The position numbers and the translations under genes are program-made. 64,000 bases of DNA from Calidifontibacillus oryziterrae (lineage in GTDB: Bacteria > Bacillota > Bacilli > Bacillales > Bacillaceae_J), in the NCBI RefSeq assembly GCF_000331575.1, contig NZ_ANOK01000007.1:1-64000 (forward strand). Direction: 5' to 3'. Within the stretch, counting starts at the first letter, position 1. Each line of letters opens with the position of its first letter. The notes under the pieces are model-generated. The model made no database searches. It worked only from the letters and a program-made list of their open reading frames with translations, and was not told the origin of the DNA. This document shows, in pieces, positions 45,885 through 56,044 of this stretch.

Positions 45885-46838
45885 TTAGTGAAGTATTTTC
45901 TCAGAAAAATTCTCTAATAATGAGAGGGATGAAATATCCTCCTCAAGTAATGGTATATACAATTTTTCTTGGGACTTGAATGTTTGTTCAATTTTATTAA
46001 TATATTCTTTTTCACGTAGCTTTCTTTTTTGGAAAAATTGATCTGTAATTTCTTCTGGCAATACTTTATTAATGATTAATAAATTTACATGGAGATGATA
46101 TTGATTTAAAAGTTTTATAGCCTTTTCAGTTTCAAGAATTGGTAATCTTTCAGGGTTTAATACAAAGATAAATCCAGTTTGAGACGAACTTAATAGAATG
46201 TCGCGGACTGTGGAGAAACGTTTCTTGCGGGTTTGCAACACTTTAAAGATAGGATCATCAATCGGCTCACCATCATTAAAAATTTGGTTGTAGTTATCTG
46301 TCGTTTTTTTACGTCTATCAAGCATCCCTTCAATCCATACGCCCATTAATTCGGGTAAAGTTAAAAGGCGAATAGTATGACCGGTGGGTGCTGTATCAAA
46401 AATAATGGTATCATACGTATCGTTGTGATCTATGATTATCGTTACAATTGCATCAAAAAGGGCAGCTTCGTCAGCTCCAGGTGAGGAGCTTGCTGTATCA
46501 ATTTGTCGATGTACTTCTTCAATCATTGATGCTCTAACAAGTCCTTTTATGTTGTCTTTCACTTGTTGTATATACTTTTTTGACTCTTTGGCAGGGTCTA
46601 TTTCTAATGCGTCAAGCAGGGGGGTTATTTCAGATATGTTATTTCCAATTTTTTCATGAAAAATATCACCTGTATTATGGGCGGGATCGGTTGATACAAG
46701 CAATGTTCTATTTCCTTTTTTTGCATTTAATATAGCAATAGCTGCAGCGCTTGTTGATTTTCCTACGCCACCTTTACCACCAACAAAAAGTATTTTTTTA
46801 GAGAATAAAAGTTCCATAATATTGTTATTTAACAACAC
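45885..46838 (-). CDS. ArsA/Get3-family ATPase
   Basis: 317 aa, a single ATPase unit. Deviant Walker A (P-loop) VGGKGGVGKSTSAAAIA, switch I DPAHNTGD, A-loop/switch II FDTAPTGHTIRLL, and FVLNPERLPI. No metalloid-binding Cys triad is obvious, and no arsB/arsR is near, so an arsenite role is unlikely. The GTG start at 46838 lies inside the last codons of the upstream gene, with AAGGAG 10 nt before it, giving tight translational coupling. Together with the Cys-Cys protein it forms a pair behind cstA. Function unknown; possibly a client-targeting ATPase like Get3. Confidence 0.85.
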   Translation of the reverse strand: MLLNNNIMELLFSKKILFVGGKGGVGKSTSAAAIAILNAKKGNRTLLVSTDPAHNTGDIFHEKIGNNISEITPLLDALEIDPAKESKKYIQQVKDNIKGLVRASMIEEVHRQIDTASSSPGADEAALFDAIVTIIIDHNDTYDTIIFDTAPTGHTIRLLTLPELMGVWIEGMLDRRKKTTDNYNQIFNDGEPIDDPIFKVLQTRKKRFSTVRDILLSSSQTGFIFVLNPERLPILETEKAIKLLNQYHLHVNLLIINKVLPEEITDQFFQKRKLREKEYINKIEQTFKSQEKLYIPLLEEDISSLSLLENFSEKILH

Positions 46839-47101
46839 CGTATTCCAGCTCCTTCAAGTGGTGATTTTTCCATTCCCATGCGCAAATGCCAATCGTGGAA
46901 TTTTTCAATTATGTGGGGGTAAAGCTCCAACGTATAATAAAAAGCAGGATTTGGAATACCAAGTAGCTCCGAAAAGCAAAGTAGCATAAATAAATCATCT
47001 TCATCTCTAAGCTCTCTAGCAATTTCTGCTCGATGCTGAACTGTTAAAATTTCATCATAAAGCTGGATTAATCTTTTTAATGAAAAGGGTTTTCCCACCA
47101 T
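46829..47101 (-). CDS. small protein with C-terminal Cys-Cys (cory-CC-star-like)
   Basis: 90 aa, soluble, mostly helical (LIQLYDEILTVQHRAEIARE ... ELLGIPNPAFYYTLELYPHI), ending EGAGIRCC. A terminal RCC is the hallmark of the family named cory-CC-star, which I recall being found beside ArsA-type ATPases. Its stop overlaps the start of the ATPase gene. The invariant terminal cysteines suggest metal, redox or lipid chemistry; this is inference. It sits 78 nt after cstA. Confidence 0.7.
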   Translation of the reverse strand: MVGKPFSLKRLIQLYDEILTVQHRAEIARELRDEDDLFMLLCFSELLGIPNPAFYYTLELYPHIIEKFHDWHLRMGMEKSPLEGAGIRCC

Positions 47102-47179
47102 CTATTACACCACCTATGTTTCTTACTACAATCATATGAAAAACAAACGGGATCAGTGTATCTGACCCCGAAGCTTACA

Positions 47180-48919
47180 TCAATTGCGTGTGTTAATTTT
47201 ATTATTATTTCCCCAAAGCGAGGAAGAAGCAACAATAAGAATCCAAATTGTAAATACAAGGATAATACTGCCTAAAATAAAGAGGAGCATATTGCCATCT
47301 GTAGCCCCGAGGCCTGACCAATCTAAGACAACTTGCTGGGTCATAGCCCAAATCGTCATAACGAGAACGAATACCATTGGAACAAAGGTTGGCATGTAAT
47401 TTCTTCCTTGCCTTTTCAACCAAATCGATATTAATAGTAAACTGATAGCAGCAAGAAGCTGGTTAGATGTACCAAAAAGTGGCCATAACGTGTATCCGCC
47501 TGAACCAAAGCCGTTAGGACCTTTCGGAAGTAGGACTAATGCCGCAGTTGCTACAACGGCAAGAGTTGTAGCTGGATGTGTTTTTGTTAAGAAATTAATT
47601 TTGTATTCGTTTGAAATCTCAGAAATAATGTAACGCATTAATCGAACAGAGGTATCTAAAGTTGTTGCAGCAAAGCTAACGACAATAATTGCAATAATTG
47701 TCGCAGCAATGTCAGCAGGAATTCCCAAACCAGTTGCGAGGTTGGCACCACCGTTAATAAAGTTTCCTAGACCGCCGCCGTTAGCTGCAGCAAAACTACT
47801 ATAAGCCTCTTTAAACTCCCCAGGTGTAGCAAAAAACGTAACGACCGCGATAATTGATATTAGTGCTAATATGCCTTCACCGACAGCACCTAAATAGCCT
47901 ACAAACTTAGCATCTGTCTCTTTATCAAGCTGTTTTGATGATGTTCCCGAAGATACAAGTCCGTGGAATCCTGAAATTGCCCCACAGGCAATTGTAATAA
48001 ATAGTAGTGGTAGCCAAGAAACATCTGATGCCGCTGTATTCGTGGCGGGTGCAGTAACAACTGGCTGTAGTAAAAATAATCCACCATACATGATGACTAG
48101 ACCAATCACTAATTGATGAGAGTTAATATAATCACGTGGTTGCAGTAGCTTCCATACTGGTAAAGTTGAAGCAAAATAACAATAAACCATTAAAATAATG
48201 ATCCAAACGAAAAATGCCATGGCAACTCCGTTTAAGCCAAATGCTACTGTATTTTCTGCACCACCAAAATATTTAACTAAATCGATTTGTAGGGCAGGGA
48301 TTTTACTAGTTAGAATTGCGGACCCATACATAATTGCTAAAGCAATAATGGACGGAACGAGCATACTTCCTTTCTTCTTATAGACTGCAATACCAATCCA
48401 AATAGCGAGAGGAATTTCAATAAATACTGGAATAACACTTGCTGGGAATTTAATAAATAAATTTGAAATAACCCAGGCAAATACCGCATTTACCATCAAT
48501 ACGAGAATCAAAATGATAAATAAGAATAATAGCTTAGCATTTTGACCGATTAATTTGTTTGCTAATGTTCCAACGGATTGACCTTTATGACGAACAGATA
48601 AAACAAGTGTACCGAAGTCGTGGACCCCAGCTGCAAATACAGTCCCTAATACAACCCATAAAAATGCCGGCAACCAGCCCCAGTAAACAGCGATTGCAGG
48701 ACCAACAATTGGCGCAGCCCCAGCTACAGAAGTAAAGTGATGCCCCCAGAGTACATGTTTATTTGTGGGAACAAAGTCAACGCCGTCCTCAAACTGATGA
48801 GAAGGTGTTACAAAATTTCGATCAAGGCGAAAAATCTTTTCAGCAATGAACTTCGCATAAAACTTATAACCTAATGCAAAAACTACCATACCGATAATGG
48901 CTAGCAAGACTCCATTCAA
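47180..48919 (-). CDS. cstA: carbon starvation protein CstA (pyruvate/peptide transporter family)
   Basis: 579 aa, ~16 membrane helices. Family motifs: VLWGHHFTSVAGAAPIVGPA, GVHDFGTLVLSVRHKGQSVG, SGFHGLVSSGTSSKQL and LWPLFGTSNQLLAAISLLLI. In E. coli CstA and BtsT take up pyruvate and peptides. A TTG at 48919 with AAGGAGG 8 nt upstream is taken as start (homologues begin NGVLLAIIG). First gene of the minus-strand cstA/Cys-Cys/ArsA unit. Confidence 0.92.
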   Translation of the reverse strand: MNGVLLAIIGMVVFALGYKFYAKFIAEKIFRLDRNFVTPSHQFEDGVDFVPTNKHVLWGHHFTSVAGAAPIVGPAIAVYWGWLPAFLWVVLGTVFAAGVHDFGTLVLSVRHKGQSVGTLANKLIGQNAKLLFLFIILILVLMVNAVFAWVISNLFIKFPASVIPVFIEIPLAIWIGIAVYKKKGSMLVPSIIALAIMYGSAILTSKIPALQIDLVKYFGGAENTVAFGLNGVAMAFFVWIIILMVYCYFASTLPVWKLLQPRDYINSHQLVIGLVIMYGGLFLLQPVVTAPATNTAASDVSWLPLLFITIACGAISGFHGLVSSGTSSKQLDKETDAKFVGYLGAVGEGILALISIIAVVTFFATPGEFKEAYSSFAAANGGGLGNFINGGANLATGLGIPADIAATIIAIIVVSFAATTLDTSVRLMRYIISEISNEYKINFLTKTHPATTLAVVATAALVLLPKGPNGFGSGGYTLWPLFGTSNQLLAAISLLLISIWLKRQGRNYMPTFVPMVFVLVMTIWAMTQQVVLDWSGLGATDGNMLLFILGSIILVFTIWILIVASSSLWGNNNKINTRN

Positions 48920-49041
48920 TGGACATTCCTCCTTTTTCATATATTCATAAAAAATATATGAAACCGCTATCATAAATATTACTAGAGTCGTCCTTTATGA
49001 AATGGAGTTGGATAATTATTTATTAGAAAAGACAAAAAAAA

Positions 49042-49062
49042 CCGAGCAAACGCACTCGGATT
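49042..49062 (-). terminator. terminator of opuD-like gene
   Basis: CCGAG...CTCGG hairpin with plus-strand AAAAAAAA before it, so a U-run on the minus strand. Confidence 0.75.
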
Positions 49063-49108
49063 TTTCCTATATTAAACGTATATTCTCGATATGAGGACTT
49101 TAAAGATT

Positions 49109-50626
49109 TTATCTATGATCTTTGCGCGGTTTTGGTTTAAAGTATAAGCCGAGTTCTTTTTTCTCTTTAGTTAGAGACCGATATAGAGAAATGATCATAA
49201 GTACCATAATAAAAGAAAATGGAAACGCTGCTGCAATTAACGCATTTTGAAGTGCTTGTAAGCCACCACTATATAAAAGGATTAAGGCAACAGTTGATTG
49301 GGCAATTCCCCACGTTAATTTTACTCTGCTGGGTGGTATCAGTGACCCGTATGTAGTTTGCATACCAAGTACAAAGGTTGCTGAATCAGCTGAAGTAATA
49401 AAAAATGTACATACAAGTGTAATCGCAACGATTGAAAGAACTGTAGACCAAGGAAATTCGTTAAAAACTGCAAATAACACTTCTTCTGTTGCAAATTGTG
49501 TTAAATCGATGCTTTCGATCTTCTGTACTTGAATAGCTGATGTTCCAAAAACAGCAAACCAAAAAAAACTAACAATAGCCGGAAGTAATAAAACTCCAAT
49601 AATAAATTCTCGTATCGTTCTTCCGCGAGACACACGTGCAATAAAAATTCCTACAAACGGGGACCATGAAATCCACCAGGCCCAATAAAAAATTGTCCAA
49701 GCATTAATCCAGGAGCGATGTTCCTCATTAAGGGGGGCAATTCGAAAACTCATTTGAATGATATTTTGAATGTAGCCTCCGAGTGAGTCTGTAAACATGT
49801 TTAAGATTAATATAGTCGGTCCTGCAATGAACATTAATAGTAATAACGCAATCGCCAAAATCATGTTTGTATTGCTTAAATATTTGATTCCTTTCCCTAG
49901 TCCAGACCATGCTGAAATCATAAATAGTATAGTAACTACGATAATAATGATAAGTTGAACAGTAAAATTATTAGGTATTCCTAATAAATACGATAGTCCA
50001 CCATTAATTTGTGCTGCCCCAAATCCTAAAGTTGTGGCAACACCAATGACTGTAGCGAATACAGCTAAAACATCAACTACTGTACCTAAAGGTCCATTCA
50101 TGCTTTTTCCTAGTACAGGTTTTAATGTTGCAGAAATTAATCCTGGTTCATCTTTTCGAAATTGAAAGTAGGCTAATGCGAGAGCAACAATTGCATAAAT
50201 ACCCCAAGCATGAATTCCCCAGTGAAAAAATGTATATCTCATTGCTTCTTTATGGGCAGCATTTGTCCCACCTTCAGCAAGTGGGGGCTCTATAAAGTGT
50301 GATAGCGGTTCTGCTGATCCCCAGAAAACAAGTCCAATTCCCATACCAGCACTAAATAACATCGCAAACCATGTTCCCTTTGAGAAATCGGGCTTTTCAT
50401 CAGGCTTCCCTAGTCTAATAGCACCGACAGGGCTAAAAATGAGGAAAATACAGAAAATAACTATAAGAGTTACTAAAATTAAATAGTACCAACCGAAGGC
50501 TGTAGTAAGGAAATTTTGGAAACTTTCAGTTACTTGTTCAAAAAGATTAGGTGTGATTGCACCAAATATTACTGCTGCGATAACTATCGATATTGATATC
50601 CAAAAAACGTTAGAAATTCTTTTCAT
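49109..50626 (-). CDS. opuD: BCCT-family glycine betaine transporter
   Basis: 505 aa, 12 membrane helices. BCCT signatures: [38 protein letters not shown] and the Trp-rich [20 protein letters not shown] followed by [12 protein letters not shown]. Na+-coupled uptake of betaine or a similar compatible solute, closest by eye to OpuD. Monocistronic, with the terminator at 49042. Substrate is an inference. Confidence 0.9.
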   Translation of the reverse strand: MKRISNVFWISISIVIAAVIFGAITPNLFEQVTESFQNFLTTAFGWYYLILVTLIVIFCIFLIFSPVGAIRLGKPDEKPDFSKGTWFAMLFSAGMGIGLVFWGSAEPLSHFIEPPLAEGGTNAAHKEAMRYTFFHWGIHAWGIYAIVALALAYFQFRKDEPGLISATLKPVLGKSMNGPLGTVVDVLAVFATVIGVATTLGFGAAQINGGLSYLLGIPNNFTVQLIIIIVVTILFMISAWSGLGKGIKYLSNTNMILAIALLLLMFIAGPTILILNMFTDSLGGYIQNIIQMSFRIAPLNEEHRSWINAWTIFYWAWWISWSPFVGIFIARVSRGRTIREFIIGVLLLPAIVSFFWFAVFGTSAIQVQKIESIDLTQFATEEVLFAVFNEFPWSTVLSIVAITLVCTFFITSADSATFVLGMQTTYGSLIPPSRVKLTWGIAQSTVALILLYSGGLQALQNALIAAAFPFSFIMVLMIISLYRSLTKEKKELGLYFKPKPRKDHR

Positions 50627-50670
50627 TGTAAGTCCCTTTCTCTGTATAAGGCTCTTTCAAATATAATCAT

Positions 50671-50841
50671 TTACTGTCCTGCTTGAGGTGTTACATCCTT
50701 TTCCTGTTGTCCAATTGCTTCAATCCCGATTTGTTCTTGTACATTTAATTGAACTTTTTTTTCGGCAAGTTCTTCTTTATTAAAGTTTAAATCTGGCTGT
50801 ATATTATTGTTTTGACTAGCTTGCTTATTCCAGTCACCCAA
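50671..50841 (-). CDS. small hydrophilic protein, unknown
   Basis: 56 aa starting with TTG, with GGGGGTG 6 nt upstream. Gln/Asn/Glu-rich (GDWNKQASQNNNIQPDLNFN ... EKKVQLNVQEQIGIEAIGQQ), no Cys or membrane helix. A longer frame exists upstream without ribosome site. Not recognised; composition is compatible with a small spore or cytosolic protein. Confidence 0.5.
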   Translation of the reverse strand: MGDWNKQASQNNNIQPDLNFNKEELAEKKVQLNVQEQIGIEAIGQQEKDVTPQAGQ

Positions 50842-51202
50842 GTTATTCACCCCCAAGAAATGGCTATAAGTAGTATGAGAAAAATGACTCTTTTTTATCC
50901 ACAGATCATTTTTTAAGAAAAGTGAATCGCTCAATAATTTTGCAAGTCGCTATAAGTAACACATATCTAAAATTTTTCGCACCCACTAATAAACCTTTCT
51001 TAATATGATACTTGGTAGGATATGGGAGCATCTGGAAAGAATTTTATGTTATTTCAGAATATTAGGTGCTCATGCCACGTGAACCTTTATTATGTAAATT
51101 TATCCTAGAATATGAGGTTTGCCCCAACTTTTATGTTCCCGTAGACTTAAAAAGTGGCAGCAAAAAATTGTATGTATTTTAAAAAAAGAAGGGGGATTGA
51201 TT
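50842..51202. other. intergenic, ehu upstream region
   Basis: Divergent promoter region between the small gene and ehuB. An imperfect inverted repeat GAGCATCT...AGGTGCTC spans 51025-51072 and could be a terminator-like or operator structure. Nothing else recognised. Confidence 0.4.
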
Positions 51203-52081
51203 ATGAGGAAGCTTATTACAGGACTAGTCATATGTCTTTTGATGCTGAGTGCTGTAGCTTGTTCAACAACAACACCATCAGGATCTGAAGGAGATATGTC
51301 TACACTGGAACGAGCTAAAGAGGAAGGGAAAATTGTTGTTGGTTTTTCAGGAGAAGTTCCATATGCATATGAAGATGAAAATGGTAATTTAACAGGTCAA
51401 TCTGTTGAAGTTGCCCGTGCAGTATTTAAGGAGCTGGGAATTGAAGAAATGGAAGGGAAGCTGACAAAGTTTGGCTCACTTATTCCTGGTTTACAATCGG
51501 AAACATTTGATGTCATTACAGCGGGAATGTACATCACACCAGATCGCTGTGAACAAGTAGATTTTGGTGAACCAGAGTATAGTATTGGTGAAGCTTTAGC
51601 AGTTCAAAAAGGAAATCCATTAGATTTACATAGTTATGAGGATATCGTTAACAATCCAGATGTAAAAGTTTCGATTATGAATGGTGCAATTGAGATTGAT
51701 TATTTAAAGGCTGTAGGTATTGACGAAAGTCAATTTGAGATTGTCCAAGATATCCCGTCTAATATTGCCGCACTTGAATCTGGACGTGTAGATGCAATTA
51801 CAATGACTGGGCCTACATTGGAGGCAGCACTTGCAACAGCGAATGCAAAAAATATTGATCGTGTAGACGATTTCATCCAACCGACAGTAGATGGCGAATC
51901 TATTCGTGGATATGGAGCTGCTGCTTTTAGAATTGGCGATGATGATTTAAAGGCTGCATATAATGAAGCATTACAAAAGTTGAAGGATTCTGGAGAACTA
52001 TTAAACATCATAAGTGAATTTGGCTTTACTGAAGCTGATTTACCTGGAGATATGACAACAGAGCAACTTTGCAAAAAGTAG
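51203..52081 (+). CDS. ehuB: ectoine/hydroxyectoine-binding lipoprotein EhuB
   Basis: 292 aa. Lipoprotein signal (MRKLITGLVICLLMLSAVAC) and a type 3 extracellular solute-binding fold (VVGFSGEVPYAYEDENGNLT, DVITAGMYITPDRCEQVDF). The full four-gene order EhuB-C-D-A follows, which with these motifs is typical of ectoine importers. GAAGGGGG precedes the ATG. Captures ectoine for uptake as osmolyte or nutrient. Confidence 0.88.
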   Translation: MRKLITGLVICLLMLSAVACSTTTPSGSEGDMSTLERAKEEGKIVVGFSGEVPYAYEDENGNLTGQSVEVARAVFKELGIEEMEGKLTKFGSLIPGLQSETFDVITAGMYITPDRCEQVDFGEPEYSIGEALAVQKGNPLDLHSYEDIVNNPDVKVSIMNGAIEIDYLKAVGIDESQFEIVQDIPSNIAALESGRVDAITMTGPTLEAALATANAKNIDRVDDFIQPTVDGESIRGYGAAAFRIGDDDLKAAYNEALQKLKDSGELLNIISEFGFTEADLPGDMTTEQLCKK

Positions 52082-52166
52082 ATTAAGAGATACAAATACA
52101 GGCGCTCGATTGTTGGGTGCCTGTTTTTTGAATGTAGGGAAAATGAAATAGGAAGTGATGATATAT

Positions 52167-52823
52167 ATGAGCGCGTATTTAGATATTATTCCGAAAATAA
52201 TTCCGGGGGCTGTTGTAACGATAGAAATATTATTGGCTGCTTCTTGTCTAGCATTTTTCGTTGCGTTTATTGCCGGGTTAGGACGTGTTTCTAGATTCTC
52301 TATCATTAGACGAATAACGACTGTCTATGTCGAGCTTTTTAGAGGGACATCATTATTAGTCCAACTTTTTTGGATTTTTTTCGCTCTTCCTGCTTTTGGG
52401 TTAAAGCTTTCACCTTTTCTTGCAGGAGTTGTAGCGTTGGGGCTAAACTATGGTGCTTATGCTTCTGAGGTTGTACGAGGTGCGATACTGGCAATTCCAT
52501 ATGGACAAACCGAAGCGTCAATAGCTTTAAACATGACACGTTTTCAGAGAATGAGACTTGTAATTCTTCCGCAGGCGCTACGAATCATGCTCCCAGGGTT
52601 TGGAAATATTTCGATTGAATTATTAAAGGGCACATCGCTTGTTTCACTCATTACGTTAACAGATTTAACCTATAAAGGTTTGATTATTCAAAATACAAAT
52701 ATTAGCTATACTTTTCCAGTATTTATTGTTCTGTTAATTATTTATTTTATTATTGCGCTTCCACTAATCCTCGCGGTAAGGAAATTAGAAAAAAATGCAT
52801 CGAAAGGAGTGGCTAAAGCATGA
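52167..52823 (+). CDS. ehuC: ectoine ABC transporter permease EhuC
   Basis: 218 aa, about five membrane helices, His/Glu/Arg/Opine-type permease motif (EVVRGAILAIPYGQTEASIA, EAA loop) and FRGTSLLVQLFW. Earlier in-frame starts (52155, 52158) exist; 52167 has AGGAAG at good distance. Overlaps ehuD by 4 nt (ATGA). Confidence 0.88.
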   Translation: MSAYLDIIPKIIPGAVVTIEILLAASCLAFFVAFIAGLGRVSRFSIIRRITTVYVELFRGTSLLVQLFWIFFALPAFGLKLSPFLAGVVALGLNYGAYASEVVRGAILAIPYGQTEASIALNMTRFQRMRLVILPQALRIMLPGFGNISIELLKGTSLVSLITLTDLTYKGLIIQNTNISYTFPVFIVLLIIYFIIALPLILAVRKLEKNASKGVAKA

Positions 52824-53491
52824 CATGGGATTGGAATTTTGCCTTCGAAGTATTTCCCGAGATTGCTAGTGCGATTTGGCTTGTAATTGCTATCACTCTT
52901 GGTGCTTACATTGTCTCGTTAGTGTTTGGACTTGTTCTCACATTTGCAAGAAGATCGAGCTTTAAACCTTTGTCTATGATGACTTATGGTTTTATTGAAT
53001 TTGTAAGAAGTACACCTCCGTTAGTGCAACTGTTTTTTGTATTTTTTGCTTTACCTTCTATTGGAATTTCCTTCGATAAATATACAGCCGGAATACTCAC
53101 TTTAGGAATCCATTACAGCACTTATCTTTCTGAAGTATACCGTTCGGGAATCGATGCGGTGCCGAAAGGACAATGGGAGGCTGCTAAAGCCATGAATTTT
53201 ACAAAAACCCAAACATGGTTTAGGATTATTCTTCCTCAAGCTATTCCACCCGTTATTCCAATGATTGGAAACTATTTGCTCGTACTATTTAAAGAAACAC
53301 CATTATTAATGGCTATTGGAGTAGGTGAATTTTTACAAGAAGCACAGTTAATAGGGGCTGACCATTTCAAATATCTCGAGCCAATTACAATAGTTGGTTT
53401 CTTATTCCTAGTATTAAGTTATCCATCTGCGTTATTGATAAGTAAACTCGAAAAAAAATCAAAACTAGCTTTTGGTGCACGAAAGAATTGA
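52820..53491 (+). CDS. ehuD: ectoine ABC transporter permease EhuD
   Basis: 223 aa, paralogous to EhuC: VRSTPPLVQLFFVFFALPSI, EVYRSGIDAVPKGQWEAAKA (EAA loop). Forms the membrane channel with EhuC. Translationally coupled to ehuC. Confidence 0.88.
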   Translation: MTWDWNFAFEVFPEIASAIWLVIAITLGAYIVSLVFGLVLTFARRSSFKPLSMMTYGFIEFVRSTPPLVQLFFVFFALPSIGISFDKYTAGILTLGIHYSTYLSEVYRSGIDAVPKGQWEAAKAMNFTKTQTWFRIILPQAIPPVIPMIGNYLLVLFKETPLLMAIGVGEFLQEAQLIGADHFKYLEPITIVGFLFLVLSYPSALLISKLEKKSKLAFGARKN

Positions 53492-53505
53492 AAGGGTGAT
53501 AATGT

Positions 53506-54330
53506 ATGAGTGCGATTGAAAAGGAGCGAAATACGGAAGACACATTAAGCGATGTGACTGAACCTTTAGTTCGATATGAAAATATAACGAAAAAATTTGG
53601 AGATACAGAGGTTTTAAAAGGTGTAAATTTAGACATTAAGCCTGGAGAAAAGGTTGCCTTAATTGGTCCTAGTGGTTCAGGAAAAACGACGATTATTAGG
53701 ATGTTGATGACGCTAGAAAAACCGACATCAGGCTTAATAAAAATGGGGAACGGACCATTATGGCATAAAAAATCGAAAGATGGCAAGCTCATCCCGGCAG
53801 ATGAAAAGCATTTACGTAAAATGCGAAGTGATATTGGGATGGTGTTCCAGCACTTTAATTTGTTTCCACATATGACAATCTTACGAAACGTAACAGAAGC
53901 TCCCATTCATGTATTAGGACTTTCAAAGGAAGAAGCTCATGCAAGGGCAGTTGATATGTTAACGAAGGTAGGCCTCGGTGATAAATTAGATGCATACCCA
54001 GAACAGCTTTCAGGTGGACAAAAGCAGCGGGTAGCTATTGCGAGGGCTGTTGTCATGCACCCAAAGGTTATGCTATTTGATGAAGTGACGTCAGCATTGG
54101 ATCCTGAATTAGTTGGTGAAGTGCTCGAAGTTATTAGAGATTTGGCAACAGAAACGGACATGGCTATGATCTTAGTTACTCATGAAATGGATTTTGCACG
54201 TGATATCGCGGATCGAGTTGTATTTTTGCATAATGGCCAAATAGAAGAACAAGGTAGACCTGAAGAGATTTTTGGAAATCCAAAAAGTGAGAGGCTTAAA
54301 GCATTTCTAAGCCGTTTCTTAAATAATTAG
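53506..54330 (+). CDS. ehuA: ectoine ABC transporter ATPase EhuA
   Basis: 274 aa. Walker [14 protein letters not shown]-loop [13 protein letters not shown], signature [12 protein letters not shown], Walker [16 protein letters not shown]-loop VTHEMDFA. The standard amino-acid-type ATPase of HisP class, with a ~25-residue N-terminal extension. Last gene of ehuBCDA. Confidence 0.9.
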   Translation: MSAIEKERNTEDTLSDVTEPLVRYENITKKFGDTEVLKGVNLDIKPGEKVALIGPSGSGKTTIIRMLMTLEKPTSGLIKMGNGPLWHKKSKDGKLIPADEKHLRKMRSDIGMVFQHFNLFPHMTILRNVTEAPIHVLGLSKEEAHARAVDMLTKVGLGDKLDAYPEQLSGGQKQRVAIARAVVMHPKVMLFDEVTSALDPELVGEVLEVIRDLATETDMAMILVTHEMDFARDIADRVVFLHNGQIEEQGRPEEIFGNPKSERLKAFLSRFLNN

Positions 54331-54424
54331 ACGTACAAGTAGAGGCTGACTCAAAACGATTGTGTAAGGTACTATTACTTGAATTTTCTCAATATAATAG
54401 AAGATGATAGGGAGGTGAATAAGT

Positions 54425-54610
54425 TTGGCTGACATCAAAATTTTGGATAATGGTCCTTTGCTTGCTAGTGGAGTATCGATCGTAGACGGTGAAGGTAAAC
54501 GAATGGAGACTAAAGAACAAGTCTATCTTTGTCGTTGTGGTCTTTCAAGTAATAAACCATTTTGTAATGGTTCGCATAAAAACAAATTTCAAAGTCAAGT
54601 AAGAGCGTAA
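54425..54610 (+). CDS. CDGSH-type iron-sulfur protein
   Basis: 61 aa, TTG start with GGGAGGTG upstream. The CDGSH signature C-x-C-x9-C-x3-H is intact: CRCGLSSNKPFCNGSH, ligating a [2Fe-2S] cluster by three Cys and one His. Short single-domain form. Role in redox or Fe-S handling in bacilli is unknown. Confidence 0.88.
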   Translation: MADIKILDNGPLLASGVSIVDGEGKRMETKEQVYLCRCGLSSNKPFCNGSHKNKFQSQVRA

Positions 54611-54624
54611 AAATCTAACAATTT

Positions 54625-54652
54625 TGGACAGTTAATGGCTGTCCGTTTTTTT
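54625..54652 (+). terminator. terminator after CDGSH gene
   Basis: GGACAG/CTGTCC stem followed by GTTTTTTTTTT. Confidence 0.85.
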
Positions 54653-54742
54653 TTGTTGAAATTTTGTTTAGATTTCTATTTACTTATATAAAATATTAAA
54701 TTATAATAATTATAAATAAGAGTCGTTGGAGGGATTACATAT

Positions 54743-56023
54743 ATGGGAAACATTGAGATTGTTTTATATAGTAGTACAGGCTGTCCGTATTGTGAAAAGG
54801 TAAAGACATTCTTAAAAGATTGGGGCTTTCCTTATGAAGAGCGGAATGTTTCTATTAATAAGGAATACTTTGATCAGTTACAGGCGAAAAAAATTTTTGG
54901 GACACCGGCAACCTTTATTAATGGTAAGCTAGCATTAGGGTTCCAAGAAAAGAAATTAAAAAAATTACTAGGGCTTGATGAAGATGCAACCCCAGCAATC
55001 ATTGCGAATGAGAATCAATTAGAGGTGAATCATCACTCGAATGAAAGGGAGCTTTTCCAAGCTGTAACGAACAATATTTTAGATGAAGTGTTCGACTTTG
55101 TTGCGATTGGTGCAGGCCCTGCAGGTGCGTCAGCAGCAGTTTATGGTGCTCGTGGGAAGCTTAAAACACTTGTCATTGATAAAGCACCAAAAGCGGGAAC
55201 ACTTGCCGTTACTCATAAAATTGCCAATTATCCTGGTGTGAAGGAAGAACTTACTGGTTTAGAGCTTCTTACAAGAATGCAAGAGCAAGCTCGAGATTTT
55301 GGAGCTCGCTTCGTTCGTTCCACTGTCCTTTCAGTTGACTTTTCGGACGAAGAAGTGAAAAAAATTCAAGTTGCAGAGGGCACGATTAAAGCCAAAAGTG
55401 TTTTTATTGGTGTTGGTGCGAAGGCGCCATCAGGTAAGATTTCGGGTGAAGAAGAGTTTACTGGACGTGGTGTAAGCTATTGTTCAACATGTGATGCTGC
55501 TTTTTATCAAGATCGTATTGTAGCAGTTGTAGGAGATAATGAAGAAGCCGTCCATGAAGCTGAAACTCTTTCCAAGTTTTGTAGCGAAGTAAAAGTCCTT
55601 ATTCCAACAAATAGTCTTAAAGGTGAAGTTAGCTTAGACGAACTTGAACAAAAGGCTAATGTGAAAATCTATAAAAAATATCGCTTAAAGGAAATTACTG
55701 GTACAGATGCAGTTGAAAACATTATTGTCCTTGATGATCAGAAAAAAGAACAAACATGGGCAGTTGACGGTGTTTTTATATATTTAGGTGGGATAAAGCC
55801 TGGTACAGACTTCTTGGGAACTGCGGTTGATCGTGATGAAGACGGTTATATTAACGTAGATGAAAATATGCGCACAAATGTTGAAGGAGTTTTTGCTGGT
55901 GGAGATGCACGTCGAACACCGATTAAGCAAGCTATTCTATCTGCTGCAGATGGAGCGATTGCTGCTATGAGTGCAGACCAGTACGTAAATAACCGTTCTA
56001 AAGTTCGTCCGCAGTATAGTTAA
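54743..56023 (+). CDS. glutaredoxin-thioredoxin reductase fusion
   Basis: 426 aa. Residues 1-~78 are a NrdH/glutaredoxin-like domain with CPYC in YSSTGCPYCEKVKTFL and the cis-Pro in GTPATFI. Residues ~115-415 are a thioredoxin-reductase-like flavoprotein: FAD motif VAIGAGPAGASAAVYGARG, redox pair CSTCD (YCSTCDAAFY), and GVFAGGDAR. The NADPH motif is VVGDNEEAVHEAE, where the usual GGG is altered (VVGDNE). The fusion suggests electrons pass from the reductase to its own glutaredoxin domain. Long ~35-residue linker. Both dithiols intact. Confidence 0.9.
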   Translation: MGNIEIVLYSSTGCPYCEKVKTFLKDWGFPYEERNVSINKEYFDQLQAKKIFGTPATFINGKLALGFQEKKLKKLLGLDEDATPAIIANENQLEVNHHSNERELFQAVTNNILDEVFDFVAIGAGPAGASAAVYGARGKLKTLVIDKAPKAGTLAVTHKIANYPGVKEELTGLELLTRMQEQARDFGARFVRSTVLSVDFSDEEVKKIQVAEGTIKAKSVFIGVGAKAPSGKISGEEEFTGRGVSYCSTCDAAFYQDRIVAVVGDNEEAVHEAETLSKFCSEVKVLIPTNSLKGEVSLDELEQKANVKIYKKYRLKEITGTDAVENIIVLDDQKKEQTWAVDGVFIYLGGIKPGTDFLGTAVDRDEDGYINVDENMRTNVEGVFAGGDARRTPIKQAILSAADGAIAAMSADQYVNNRSKVRPQYS

Positions 56024-56044
56024 TTATATAGATATAGTCAAAGA

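Noticed and set aside
45885-46838. Arsenite efflux ATPase
   Set aside because: Single ATPase unit without visible metalloid-binding cysteines and without arsB, arsD or arsR nearby.
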